The position numbers and the translations under genes are program-made. Under the pieces are notes generated by a model that searched no databases, was not told where the DNA came from, and saw only the letters and a program-made list of their open reading frames with translations. A DNA stretch of 35,944 bases from Novosphingobium jiangmenense (GTDB lineage: Bacteria; Pseudomonadota; Alphaproteobacteria; Sphingomonadales; Sphingomonadaceae): NCBI RefSeq assembly GCF_015694345.1, contig NZ_JADQDC010000021.1, forward strand, positions 1 to 35,944, written 5' to 3'. Every line of letters begins with the position of its first letter. Positions within the stretch are counted from its first letter, which is position 1. Positions 8,506 to 16,031 of this stretch are shown here, in pieces.

Positions 8506-10389
8506 ATGAGCGAAACATACAACCGGGCATGGCAGTCCAGCATCGAAGATCCGCAAGGCTTCTGGGGCGAGGCAGCCAAGGCTCTGGACTGGACCACGCC
8601 GCCATCCGCCACATTCAGCGAAGGCCAGGGCTGGTTCCCCGGCGGCACGCTCAACACCGCCTACAACTGCCTCGACCGCCACGTCGCCGCAGGGCGCGGC
8701 GATGCCATCGCGCTGGTCTACGACAGCCCGGTCACCGCGACCATCCGTCGCTACAGCTATTCCGAACTCCTCGCCGAAACCAGCCGCGTCGCAGCCATGC
8801 TCGCCTCGCTGGGCGTGGCGAAGGGCGACCGGGTGATCATCTACATGCCGATGATCCCCGAGACGGTCTTCGCCATGCTCGCCTGCGCCCGCCTCGGCGC
8901 TATCCATTCGGTCGTGTTCGGCGGCTTTGCCGCGCTGGAGCTGGCCAAACGCATCGACGACGCCGGCCCCAAGGTCCTGCTCACCGCCTCGTGCGGGATC
9001 GAGGGCAGCCGCACCATCGCCTACAAGCCGATGGTCGACGAGGCGTTGCACCTCGCCCACCACCAGATCGAACGCGTCGTCGTCTTCCAGCGCGACCGGC
9101 TGCATGCCGACCTCGTCGGACCGCGCGATCTCGATTGGAAGGCACTGCGCGCCAAGACTGAGAACGATCCGATACCGGCGCCTGTGCCCGTCGCCTCCGA
9201 CGATCCGCTCTACATCCTCTACACCTCGGGCACGACCGGCACGCCAAAGGGCGTCGTGCGCGAGAACGGCGGTCATGCCGTCGCGCTCGCCTGGTCGATG
9301 CAGAACATCTACGGCATCGGCACGGGCGATACTTTCTGGGCCGCGTCCGATGTGGGCTGGGTCGTTGGCCACAGCTACATCGTCTATGCCCCGCTGCTGG
9401 TCGGCGCGACGACCGTGCTGTTCGAAGGAAAGCCGGTCGGCACGCCCGATCCCGGCACCTTCTGGCGCGTGATCGAGCGCCACGGCGTCAAGACCTTCTT
9501 CACCGCACCCACCGCCATCCGCGCCATCCGCAAGGAAGATCCGGACGCAACCTTCCTCGCAGAAATCGGCACGGGCGGCTGCAAGGCCGTGTTCCTCGCT
9601 GGTGAGCGCGCCGATCCCGACACCATCGGCTGGCTCGAGGACAAGTCAGGCCTGCCGGTGATCGACCACTGGTGGCAGACCGAACTGGGCTGGCCCGCCA
9701 TCGCTTCGTGCTTCGCGCTGGGTGACCTGCGCCGCAAACGCGGCAGCGCCGGTTTCCCGGTGCCGGGCTATGCCTTCGAGATCCTCGATGAAAGCGGCCA
9801 CCCCGTCCCTGCCGGACACAGCGGCGCCGTCGTGATCAAGGCCCCGCTTGCTCCCGGTGCCTTCCGCACGCTGTGGAACAACCCCGGCGGCTACGCGAAG
9901 AACTTCGCCACCTTTGATGGCTACTACGAAACGGGCGATGCCGGCTTCATCGACGAAGAGGGCTTCGTCCACATCATGGGCCGCACCGACGACATCATCA
10001 ATGTGGCCGGGCATCGCCTGTCCACCGGACAGATGGAGCAGATCGTCGCGGCGGTCGAAGGCGTGGCCGAATGCGCGGTGATCGGCGCGGAGGATGCGAT
10101 CAAGGGCATGGTGCCCATCGCGTTCGTCGTGCCGCGGGCCGGCTTCGACGCCGATCCGACGCTGGACAAGCGCGTCATCGCCGCAGTCCGGTCGGAACTC
10201 GGCGCCGTCGCAGCGCTGCGCACGGCTTTCATCGCCCCCGGCCTGCCCAAGACGCGGTCCGGCAAGATCCTGCGCAACCTGCTGCGCAAGATCGCAAACG
10301 GCGAGGCATGGACCGTGCCTCCGACGATCGAGGATCCGGAAGTCCCGAAAGCCATCGAGCAACTCGTCGAGCATTCAGGTCGAGCATGA
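8506..10389 (+). CDS. prpE: Propionate--CoA ligase (PrpE-like acyl-CoA synthetase)
   Basis: 627 residues from the ATG at 8506, preceded by GGTGAGGAC; an earlier in-frame TTG at 8461 falls inside the hairpin and is disfavoured. This adenylate-forming enzyme converts an acyl acid, ATP and CoA to acyl-CoA, AMP and PPi. It shows the acetyl-CoA-synthetase N-terminal domain, the P-loop-like YTSGTTGTPKGVVRENGGH near residue 236, the WWQTELGWP motif, YETGDAGF and the C-terminal KTRSGKILR, whose lysine (Lys587) is the catalytic and acetylation-regulated residue of this family. VYDSPVT and VRENGGH are closer to PrpE than to AcsA, so propionate is the best guess; acetate, acrylate or butyrate remain possible. 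It ends a porin - transporter - ligase operon and converges with the sigma-54 regulator; the 54-bp gap between them holds no clear terminator. Confidence 0.88.
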   Translation: MSETYNRAWQSSIEDPQGFWGEAAKALDWTTPPSATFSEGQGWFPGGTLNTAYNCLDRHVAAGRGDAIALVYDSPVTATIRRYSYSELLAETSRVAAMLASLGVAKGDRVIIYMPMIPETVFAMLACARLGAIHSVVFGGFAALELAKRIDDAGPKVLLTASCGIEGSRTIAYKPMVDEALHLAHHQIERVVVFQRDRLHADLVGPRDLDWKALRAKTENDPIPAPVPVASDDPLYILYTSGTTGTPKGVVRENGGHAVALAWSMQNIYGIGTGDTFWAASDVGWVVGHSYIVYAPLLVGATTVLFEGKPVGTPDPGTFWRVIERHGVKTFFTAPTAIRAIRKEDPDATFLAEIGTGGCKAVFLAGERADPDTIGWLEDKSGLPVIDHWWQTELGWPAIASCFALGDLRRKRGSAGFPVPGYAFEILDESGHPVPAGHSGAVVIKAPLAPGAFRTLWNNPGGYAKNFATFDGYYETGDAGFIDEEGFVHIMGRTDDIINVAGHRLSTGQMEQIVAAVEGVAECAVIGAEDAIKGMVPIAFVVPRAGFDADPTLDKRVIAAVRSELGAVAALRTAFIAPGLPKTRSGKILRNLLRKIANGEAWTVPPTIEDPEVPKAIEQLVEHSGRA

Positions 10390-10443
10390 TGATGGCTCCA
10401 CGGCAATTCGCCGCCTGGCATTGATCGCGCGGGGCGGGCCCGG

Positions 10444-12081
10444 TCAGCCCGAGGCCCTCCCGTCCTTGATGCCGCCTGCCGAGAGCCGGTACAGAAGCTG
10501 CGACCTTGAAATTCCGAGTTGCTTGGCCGCGCGCGTCCGGTTTCCCGAGGCATTGGCCAGCGCCCTTTCGATCATCTCCCTTTCAACAGTCGCGAGGTCG
10601 AGCCCGGCATCCACCAGTGCGGCAACCGATCCCGGACCAGCCGCCGAAGCCTGCGGGTTGCCTTGCCCCGGCCGCCATGCAGCAGGACCGAGCATCTCGC
10701 CGCCGCTGAAAAGATGATGCTGGCGCAGCGGCTCGCCATCGCGCGCCATGATCACGCCGCGTTCGATCACGTTCTCCAGTTCGCGAATGTTGCCGGGCCA
10801 GTCATAACCCAGCATCGCAGCGATCGCCGACTCCTCGAAACCGGTCACCCGCCGCCCGTGACGCTCGGCATAGAGCGCGAGAAAGTGGTCCATCAGCAGG
10901 GGCAGGTCCGCTCGCCGTTCGCGCAGCGGCGGAATCCTGATCGGAAACACGTTGAGCCGGTAAAAGAGATCGGCGCGAAAGGTGTTTGCTTCGACCGCGG
11001 CTCGCAGGTCGGTGTTGGTGGCCGCCACCAGGCGCACATCGGACTTGAGCAGCTTCGTGCCCCCCACCCTTTCGAACTCGCCCTCCTGGATGGCTCGCAG
11101 CAACTTGCCCTGGGCTGCGAGCGAAAGCGTGCCGATCTCGTCCAGGAACAGGGTGCCGCCCTTGGCCCGCTCGAACCGCCCCGGCCTCGATGCGTTTGCT
11201 CCGGTGAAGGCGCCTTTCTCGACGCCGAACAGCTCGGCCTCGACAAGGCTTTCGGGAATTGCCGCACAGTTCACGCCAATGAACGGGCCTGCGGCACGAC
11301 GGCCCATCGCATGGAGATGGCGCGCAAAGATTTCCTTGCCCACGCCGCTCTCGCCGGAAAAGAGCACCACCGCATCGGTATCGGCCACGTGGCCCAGCAT
11401 GTCGAACGCAACGTTGAAGCCTGCCGAGGCGCCAACAATATGCCGTCCCGCGGGCGAGCTTTCCCGCGGCAGGGCTGCGGGCAGAACCTCGCCCATTTGC
11501 GAACCGCGCATGAAACGCAGATCGTCTTCCCCGTCCTGCCACTCGTCCGCCGGACGACCGACGATGCGGCAGCATTCGTGCCCCATCGCCACGCATTCGG
11601 TCTCGCGGAAGAGGATCGGGCGCCCTAGGAAAACGCTGGCATAGCCGCTCGCATAGCCAATCTGGGACCACCCGGCGGGATAGGTCCCGCGTCCGAACAG
11701 TTCGAGATGCGCCCCGCATTCGTTTGAGCCGCGCCAGATGTATTCTGCGGCGAAAGTGCCCGTCGCGGTGTCGACGCTGACGCTGACCGGATCGGTGCGC
11801 ACCATGCCTTCCAGCATGTGAAGCTCCGGCCCCACGGCGAACATTTCCTCGATCGTGGCGCCCGGCCTCACCTTGGCCGCAATCTCGGCGTCCATCGCGC
11901 CGCTGTTGTACCCCTGCCGGGTGAACAGTCCCCGCGCCTTGCCGAGACCAACGGCCTCGATCACTTCATGTCGCAACAGACCGAAGGCTCGCGCGTGGAT
12001 CATCATCATGCGCCGCCCGGCCAGCCAGATGTGACCTTGGGCGTGATCGAAATGAAGCTGGCTGAACAGGTCGCTGGACAT
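10444..12081 (-). CDS. Sigma-54-dependent activator of XylR/DmpR type (phenolic sensor)
   Basis: 545 residues from the ATG at 12081 (MSSDLF); an ATG 33 bp upstream would add a tail unlike the family. Order: XylR_N effector domain (about 1-110, with GHIWLAGRRMMMI), V4R domain (about 120-182, GYASGYASVFLGRPILFRE), AAA+ domain with Walker A GESGVGKE (243-250), GAFTGA (290-295, sigma-54 contact) and Walker B TLFLDEIG, then a Fis-type HTH at the end (NRTRAAKQLGISRSQLLYRL). Family members bind phenols or toluenes and activate sigma-54 promoters. The zinc-site residues described for PoxR/MopR (Cys155, Glu178, Cys181, Cys189) align by exact spacing with Gly137, Glu160, Cys163 and Cys171, so the first ligand is missing. 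The divergent alkylphenol-oxidation operon with a sigma-54 promoter is the probable target. Confidence 0.88.
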   Translation of the reverse strand: MSSDLFSQLHFDHAQGHIWLAGRRMMMIHARAFGLLRHEVIEAVGLGKARGLFTRQGYNSGAMDAEIAAKVRPGATIEEMFAVGPELHMLEGMVRTDPVSVSVDTATGTFAAEYIWRGSNECGAHLELFGRGTYPAGWSQIGYASGYASVFLGRPILFRETECVAMGHECCRIVGRPADEWQDGEDDLRFMRGSQMGEVLPAALPRESSPAGRHIVGASAGFNVAFDMLGHVADTDAVVLFSGESGVGKEIFARHLHAMGRRAAGPFIGVNCAAIPESLVEAELFGVEKGAFTGANASRPGRFERAKGGTLFLDEIGTLSLAAQGKLLRAIQEGEFERVGGTKLLKSDVRLVAATNTDLRAAVEANTFRADLFYRLNVFPIRIPPLRERRADLPLLMDHFLALYAERHGRRVTGFEESAIAAMLGYDWPGNIRELENVIERGVIMARDGEPLRQHHLFSGGEMLGPAAWRPGQGNPQASAAGPGSVAALVDAGLDLATVEREMIERALANASGNRTRAAKQLGISRSQLLYRLSAGGIKDGRASG

Positions 12082-12092
12082 CGGGTGAGTGT

Positions 12093-12218
12093 ATGATTTC
12101 GAACACCACACCACAAGACTGCATAAAATCAGGCATTGGCGCGGTCACACTGCCGCCCGAGCTCTGACGACAGAATTTGCCGCCCGATGCCAGAAAGCCG
12201 TTCGAAAGCATAATCATA
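12093..12218 (+). promoter_or_regulatory. Candidate upstream activator sites in the regulator/operon gap
   Basis: The gap 12082-12328 has no gene. Two related sites occur: ATGATTTCGAAC at 12093-12104, and GTTCGAAA at 12200-12207 followed by ATCAT at 12213-12217. They share a TTCGAA core and are in roughly inverted orientation, centred about 160 and 58 bp upstream of the predicted sigma-54 -12 element. XylR/DmpR-type activators bind paired inverted repeats 100-200 bp upstream, so the distal site fits in position. The sequence assignment is weak. Confidence 0.25.
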
Positions 12219-12247
12219 GCCGACGCAGGAAGCCGCGTAGATCGGCT

Positions 12248-12263
12248 TGGCATGGGCGTTGCT
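12248..12263 (+). promoter_or_regulatory. Sigma-54 (-24/-12) promoter of the alkylphenol operon
   Basis: TGGCAT-GGGCG-TTGCT has the invariant GG (12249-12250) and GC (12261-12262) exactly 10 bp apart and fits the consensus TGGCAYRNNNNTTGCW at every fixed position. Transcription should begin near 12274, about 55 bp before the first gene of the operon. It is divergent from a sigma-54 activator gene, which strengthens the call. Confidence 0.7.
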
Positions 12264-12328
12264 AGGCACCGGACACAGCCGTGCTCAGCGGCGATGCCAT
12301 GCAGATGGCCGCGAAGAGGAGAATGCGC

Positions 12329-12679
12329 ATGTCCGATGCCCTGCCTGCGATCAGCCGAAGAACCTTCATTTCCGTCAGCACTCTGGCCGGCGCGGTAGCG
12401 GCTGCGCCGCTCGCCGCTTCGACCATTGCCCGCTCCGGACCCATGGCGATTGCATCCCGGCCCACAGCCATACCCGCTGACTGGTCCGGCAGCGCAACGC
12501 TGCTGGCAGGCGACTACTCGCAACGCCTGACCCAGCTTCGCACGACACTCGCTGCGAACGTCGGCCGGGAAGTGGCGCTGTTCCTCGATGGCGCCGACGA
12601 AGTGCTGTTCGACATCGCCAATATCGATCGCCGCGCTCGCTTGCGCCCCGTCATTCTCACCAAGGGAGCACGCGCATGA
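12329..12679 (+). CDS. Small Tat-exported protein of unknown function in the alkylphenol-oxidase operon
   Basis: 116 residues from the ATG at 12329, chosen because GAGGAG lies 7 nt upstream; the ATG at 12323 is too close to that site. The N-terminus has a twin-arginine signal, SRRTFISVSTLAGA, followed by an Ala-rich hydrophobic stretch, so a folded protein is probably exported. The mature part is about 75 residues, has no cysteine and contains GREVALFLDGADEVLFDIANIDR, which I do not recognise. Its stop overlaps the start of the cytochrome gene (ATGA), indicating translational coupling. In Pseudomonas p-cresol operons an uncharacterised gene (pchX) accompanies pchC and pchF; this protein could be a functional counterpart, but I see no evidence of homology. 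Confidence 0.75.
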   Translation: MSDALPAISRRTFISVSTLAGAVAAAPLAASTIARSGPMAIASRPTAIPADWSGSATLLAGDYSQRLTQLRTTLAANVGREVALFLDGADEVLFDIANIDRRARLRPVILTKGARA

Positions 12680-13026
12680 AACTGCGAATCCTGCCTGTCG
12701 CAGCCAATGTCGGCGCGGCCATTCTTGCCGCCCTCACCCTTCCCGCCAGTGCCGCGCCCGAGGCGCCTGCCCTCCGCGCACCCGCGGGCAAATGGCCAAC
12801 GCCGCAAGTGCTGTGGGAAAAGACCTGTGCCCGCTGCCACACCACCGGCGTCGGCCCCGAACTGCGCGGTCGCGCACTTCCGCCCGAGTACGTCGCCAGC
12901 GTGGTCAGGAACGGAATGATGGCGATGCCCGCCTTCCCGCACACCTCGATCGACGACGCCTCGCTCGATGGCGTCGCGCGCCTCGTGTCCACCTCGAAGC
13001 TGCCCAAGCCGGCGGCGAAGCGCTGA
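12676..13026 (+). CDS. c-type cytochrome, electron-accepting subunit of a PCMH-type dehydrogenase
   Basis: 116 residues. A Sec signal peptide (about 1-26, ending PASAA) precedes a single haem-binding motif C51-A-R-C54-H55; the likely axial methionine is Met84 in NGMMAMPAF. Length and layout match the small cytochrome subunit (PchC-like) that takes electrons from p-cresol methylhydroxylase and related 4-alkylphenol or eugenol hydroxylases in the periplasm. It overlaps the preceding gene by four bases and the flavoprotein gene starts 18 bp after its stop, so the three are co-transcribed. The Shine-Dalgarno AAGGGAG lies inside the preceding coding sequence. Confidence 0.85.
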   Translation: MKLRILPVAANVGAAILAALTLPASAAPEAPALRAPAGKWPTPQVLWEKTCARCHTTGVGPELRGRALPPEYVASVVRNGMMAMPAFPHTSIDDASLDGVARLVSTSKLPKPAAKR

Positions 13027-13044
13027 TCGGCAAGGAGACAGACA

Positions 13045-14631
13045 ATGCCCGCCAAGAAGCCCGCAGCCGCCCCGGTTCCTGCCACCCCTGAAGATCCCGC
13101 CGTTCTGCCCGCAGGCGTGAGCGCTGCCGACATGCACGCCGCCATCGCCGAGTTCGTCGCCATCCTCGGGCCGCAGAACGTGCTGACCGACGCCGATCAC
13201 ATCGCGCCCTACACCAAGGTGATGATCGCCGAGAGCGAGGACCTGCACCGTCCCTCGGCCGTCGTCTACGCCCGCGAGGTCAGCGAGATCCAGCAGATCC
13301 TCAAGGTCTGCAACAAGTACAAGGTGCCGGTCTGGACGATCTCCACCGGACGCAATTTCGGCTACGGCTCCGCCGCGCCGCAGAGCGCCGGGCAAGTCGT
13401 GCTCGACCTCAGGCACATGAACCGCATCCTTGAAGTCGATCCGGTGCTGTGCACCGCGCTGGTAGAACCGGGCGTGACCTATCAGCAGCTCAAGGACTAC
13501 CTCGAGGAGAACGACATTCCCTTGTGGCTGTCCTGCCCCGCTCCGTCGGCCATCGCCGGACCGCTCGGCAATACCGTCGATCGCGGCGTGGGCTACACGC
13601 CCTACGGCGAGCATTTCATGATGCAGTGCGGGATGGAAGTCGTGCTCGCCAATGGCGACGTGCTCCGCACCGGCATGGGCGGGGTCGAGGGCACCAGTGC
13701 CTGGCAGGTCTTCAAGTGGGGCTACGGCCCCTACCTCGACGGCATCTTCACCCAGTCCAACTACGGCATCGTCACGAAGATGGGCATGTGGCTCATGCCC
13801 AAGCCCCCGGTCTACAAGCCGTTCTGCATCCGCTACGACAATGACGAGGACATCCATGACATCGTCGAGACGTTGCGTCCCCTCCGCATTGCCAACGTGA
13901 TCCCCAACGCGATGGTCTTTGCCAACGTGATGTGGGAAGCCGCCGCCCTGATGCCGCGCAGCAAGTACTACGACGGCACCGGCGTCACGCCCGACAGCGT
14001 GCTTGAGGAGATCAAGGCCAAGGAAGGCCTCGGCGCGTGGAACGTCTACGCTGCGCTCTATGGCACAAAGGAGCAAGTCGAGGTCAACTGGCAGATCATC
14101 GCCGGTGCGGTGAAGGCGAGCGGCAAGGGCAGGCTCATCACCGAGGAAGAAGCCGGCGGCACCCAGCCGTTCGACTATCGCGCCAAGCTGATGCGCGGCG
14201 ACATGACCCTGCAGGAGTTCGGCCTCTATCGCTGGCGCGGTGGTGGCGGCTCGATGTGGTTCGCCCCGGTCACCGCAGCCAAGGGCAGCGAAACGGTCCA
14301 GCAGACCCGCCTCGCCAAGGAAATCCTCGGTGAATACGGCCTCGACTACGTTGCCGAATACATCGTCGGCATGCGCGACATGCACCACGTGATCGATGTG
14401 CTCTACGATCGCTCCGACCCGGACGAGATGGCCCGCGCGCACGAATGCTTCGGCAAGCTGCTGAGCGAGTTCGGCAAGCGCGGCTATGCGGTCTACCGGG
14501 TGAACACCGCGTTCATGGATCAGGCTGCAGACCTGTTCGGCCCGGTCAAGCGCAAGGTCGATCAGACCCTCAAGCGCGCGCTCGATCCCAACGGCATCCT
14601 CGCGCCGGGCAAGTCCGGCATCAGGATCTGA
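13045..14631 (+). CDS. 4-Alkylphenol (p-cresol/eugenol-type) methylhydroxylase, flavoprotein subunit (PchF/VAO family)
   Basis: 528 residues, the size of PchF. It has an FAD-binding PCMH-type fold with STGRNFGYG near residues 100-108 and the FAD-linked-oxidase C-terminal domain. By spacing, all key p-cresol methylhydroxylase residues are present: Tyr107 (Tyr95 of PCMH), Glu391 (380), Tyr395 (384, the tyrosine that binds FAD covalently), Glu438 (427), His447 (436), Tyr484 and Arg485 (473/474). A tyrosine rather than histidine link puts it with PCMH/eugenol hydroxylase, not vanillyl-alcohol oxidase. The reaction is dehydrogenation of a 4-alkylphenol to a quinone methide and hydration to the alcohol, with electrons passed to the neighbouring cytochrome. 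The exact substrate (p-cresol, 4-ethyl- or propylphenol, eugenol) cannot be read. No aldehyde dehydrogenase follows. There is no obvious Sec signal; export by association with the Tat protein is speculative. Confidence 0.88.
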   Translation: MPAKKPAAAPVPATPEDPAVLPAGVSAADMHAAIAEFVAILGPQNVLTDADHIAPYTKVMIAESEDLHRPSAVVYAREVSEIQQILKVCNKYKVPVWTISTGRNFGYGSAAPQSAGQVVLDLRHMNRILEVDPVLCTALVEPGVTYQQLKDYLEENDIPLWLSCPAPSAIAGPLGNTVDRGVGYTPYGEHFMMQCGMEVVLANGDVLRTGMGGVEGTSAWQVFKWGYGPYLDGIFTQSNYGIVTKMGMWLMPKPPVYKPFCIRYDNDEDIHDIVETLRPLRIANVIPNAMVFANVMWEAAALMPRSKYYDGTGVTPDSVLEEIKAKEGLGAWNVYAALYGTKEQVEVNWQIIAGAVKASGKGRLITEEEAGGTQPFDYRAKLMRGDMTLQEFGLYRWRGGGGSMWFAPVTAAKGSETVQQTRLAKEILGEYGLDYVAEYIVGMRDMHHVIDVLYDRSDPDEMARAHECFGKLLSEFGKRGYAVYRVNTAFMDQAADLFGPVKRKVDQTLKRALDPNGILAPGKSGIRI

Positions 14632-14639
14632 AACTGAAC

Positions 14640-14655
14640 GGGCACAGCGCTTGCC
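14640..14655 (+). promoter_or_regulatory. Second, weaker sigma-54 promoter, before the Rieske gene
   Basis: GGGCAC-AGCGC-TTGCC starts nine bases after the flavoprotein stop codon. GG (14641-14642) and GC (14653-14654) are 10 bp apart as required; two other consensus positions differ (first T is G, last W is C). Predicted transcription start is near 14666, giving a leader of about 115 bases. The TTGCC lies in a CTTGCCGGCAAG palindrome, so the match may be partly fortuitous. Confidence 0.45.
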
Positions 14656-14684
14656 GGCAAGGTCCCGTCAGGCGCGGACCTCGT

Positions 14685-14728
14685 CCAATGTCCAGCTGCG
14701 TCCCTCACCGGGACGTGGTTGGACATGG
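14685..14728 (+). promoter_or_regulatory. Nested inverted repeat in the leader of the Rieske gene
   Basis: CCAATGTCCA (14685-14694) pairs with TGGACATGG (14720-14728) with one bulge, and inside it GTCCC pairs with GGGAC around a five-base loop. It lies between the candidate sigma-54 promoter and the start codon, so it may be an RNA hairpin or a protein-binding dyad. Function unknown. Confidence 0.3.
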
Positions 14729-14779
14729 CTGGCTGAAGCGCGATGGCGTGCGACGCATAGAGAAGCAGGGGCAACGAAA

Positions 14780-16006
14780 ATGGACGTTCGGTCGGTTCTG
14801 GTCGAAGATGCCAGGCGCATGCTTGCGTGCCTCGCCAGCGGCCGCATCACCCCGGCCCCGGCTGTGACAGCCAAGCCGGCATCGATCTACACCGACACCG
14901 AACAGTTCGAGCGCGAGAAGGAGCGCCTGTTCCGCCGCGTGCCCTTGCTGCTGGCGGCGTCATGCGAGTTGCCCGCTCCGGGCGATTGCAAGGTCATGGA
15001 CGTGGTCGGCGTGCCGCTCCTGATCGTGCGCGGGCAGGATGGCGTGGTGCGCACGTTCCTCAACGCCTGCACTCATCGCGGTGCTAGCCTCATGCGCGAA
15101 TGCGGGCGCGCCGCGCGGCTGACCTGCCCCTATCACGCCTGGAGCTTCCGGCTCGACGGATCACTGCTCGGCATCGCCGCCAAGGATTCCTTCGGCGAGG
15201 TCGATGCCGATGCAGCTGGCCTCGTTTCCTTCCCCACGACGGAACGCGCCGGCCTCGTCTGGGCAATTCTCGACCCCGCCGCCACCCCCGATTTCGACGC
15301 CTTCCTTGGCGGGTTTGACCAGCTGCTGGCGCAGTTCGGGTTCGAAACGTGGCATCTGTTCGAGAGCCGCAGCCTGCAGGGCGCGAACTGGAAGCTCGCG
15401 TTCGACGCCCATCTCGAGTTCTACCACCTGCCGGTGCTGCATCGCGCAACCTTCGGCCCCGGCATGAGCAATCTCGCCGAGTACTTCTACCACGGCCCGC
15501 ACCAGCGCCTCGGCTTGCTGACCCGTGCGGACCATGTGCTCGAACAGGACGACATCGCGGGTCTCGCCGACAAGCCCGAGAGCGAATGGCCGCTCGCCTC
15601 GCTGTTGTTCGGCGAATGGATCGTGTTCCCCAACGTGTCGATCAACTGCTTCTACAAGGGCGGACGCGGCGTCATCCTCTCGCAGGTCTGGCCCGGCCCG
15701 ACCGTCGGCGAGTCCACCACCGTGCAGATATTCCTGCACGAGAACCCGCCGGGCGAGGAACGCATGGCAGATGCGCAGGCCATGTCCGACTTCCTCGGGC
15801 AAGTGGTCGGCACCGAGGACCTGCCGATGTCCCGGCAGCAGCAGGAAGTGCTGTCCTCGGGCCTGCTGCGGGAAGTCCGCTTTGGCCGCAACGAGGGTGG
15901 CGTTCAGCATTTCCATGACTGGGTTGACCGGTTTGCGAATGCGCCGGAAGACCTGTCCGCTGCGGACGTGCTGGGTTCTGCACCGCTTTCGAGCGGGAAC
16001 CCCTGA
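14780..16006 (+). CDS. Rieske non-haem iron oxygenase, alpha subunit (orphan)
   Basis: 408 residues from the ATG at 14780, preceded by AAGCAGGGG; longer in-frame starts would run back through the leader hairpin. The Rieske [2Fe-2S] domain has Cys97-x-His99 (CTHRG) and Cys116-x2-His119 (CPYHAW). The catalytic domain has DAHLEFYHLPVLHR, giving iron ligands His216 and His221, with Glu213 where most family members have the bridging aspartate; carnitine oxygenase CntA also has glutamate there. A third ligand aspartate is probably in GTEDLPMSRQQQ. Such enzymes hydroxylate or demethylate organic substrates and need a reductase, and often a ferredoxin, none of which is encoded here. Position after the alkylphenol operon with its own sigma-54-like promoter suggests action on a phenolic or its product. 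Substrate unknown. Confidence 0.85.
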   Translation: MDVRSVLVEDARRMLACLASGRITPAPAVTAKPASIYTDTEQFEREKERLFRRVPLLLAASCELPAPGDCKVMDVVGVPLLIVRGQDGVVRTFLNACTHRGASLMRECGRAARLTCPYHAWSFRLDGSLLGIAAKDSFGEVDADAAGLVSFPTTERAGLVWAILDPAATPDFDAFLGGFDQLLAQFGFETWHLFESRSLQGANWKLAFDAHLEFYHLPVLHRATFGPGMSNLAEYFYHGPHQRLGLLTRADHVLEQDDIAGLADKPESEWPLASLLFGEWIVFPNVSINCFYKGGRGVILSQVWPGPTVGESTTVQIFLHENPPGEERMADAQAMSDFLGQVVGTEDLPMSRQQQEVLSSGLLREVRFGRNEGGVQHFHDWVDRFANAPEDLSAADVLGSAPLSSGNP

Positions 16007-16031
16007 ATTGCCCAATGCCGTTCCACCTGCT

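Noticed and set aside
6643..9483. Very long open frame on the minus strand opposite the porin/transporter/prpE genes
   Set aside because: It runs antisense across two well-supported genes and an intergenic hairpin, and its translation is low-complexity Gly/Asp/Arg/His-rich sequence typical of the shadow frame in GC-rich DNA.
12514..14442. Long minus-strand open frame opposite the cytochrome and flavoprotein genes
   Set aside because: Antisense to genes with intact catalytic residues, no ribosome site, and no recognisable domain.
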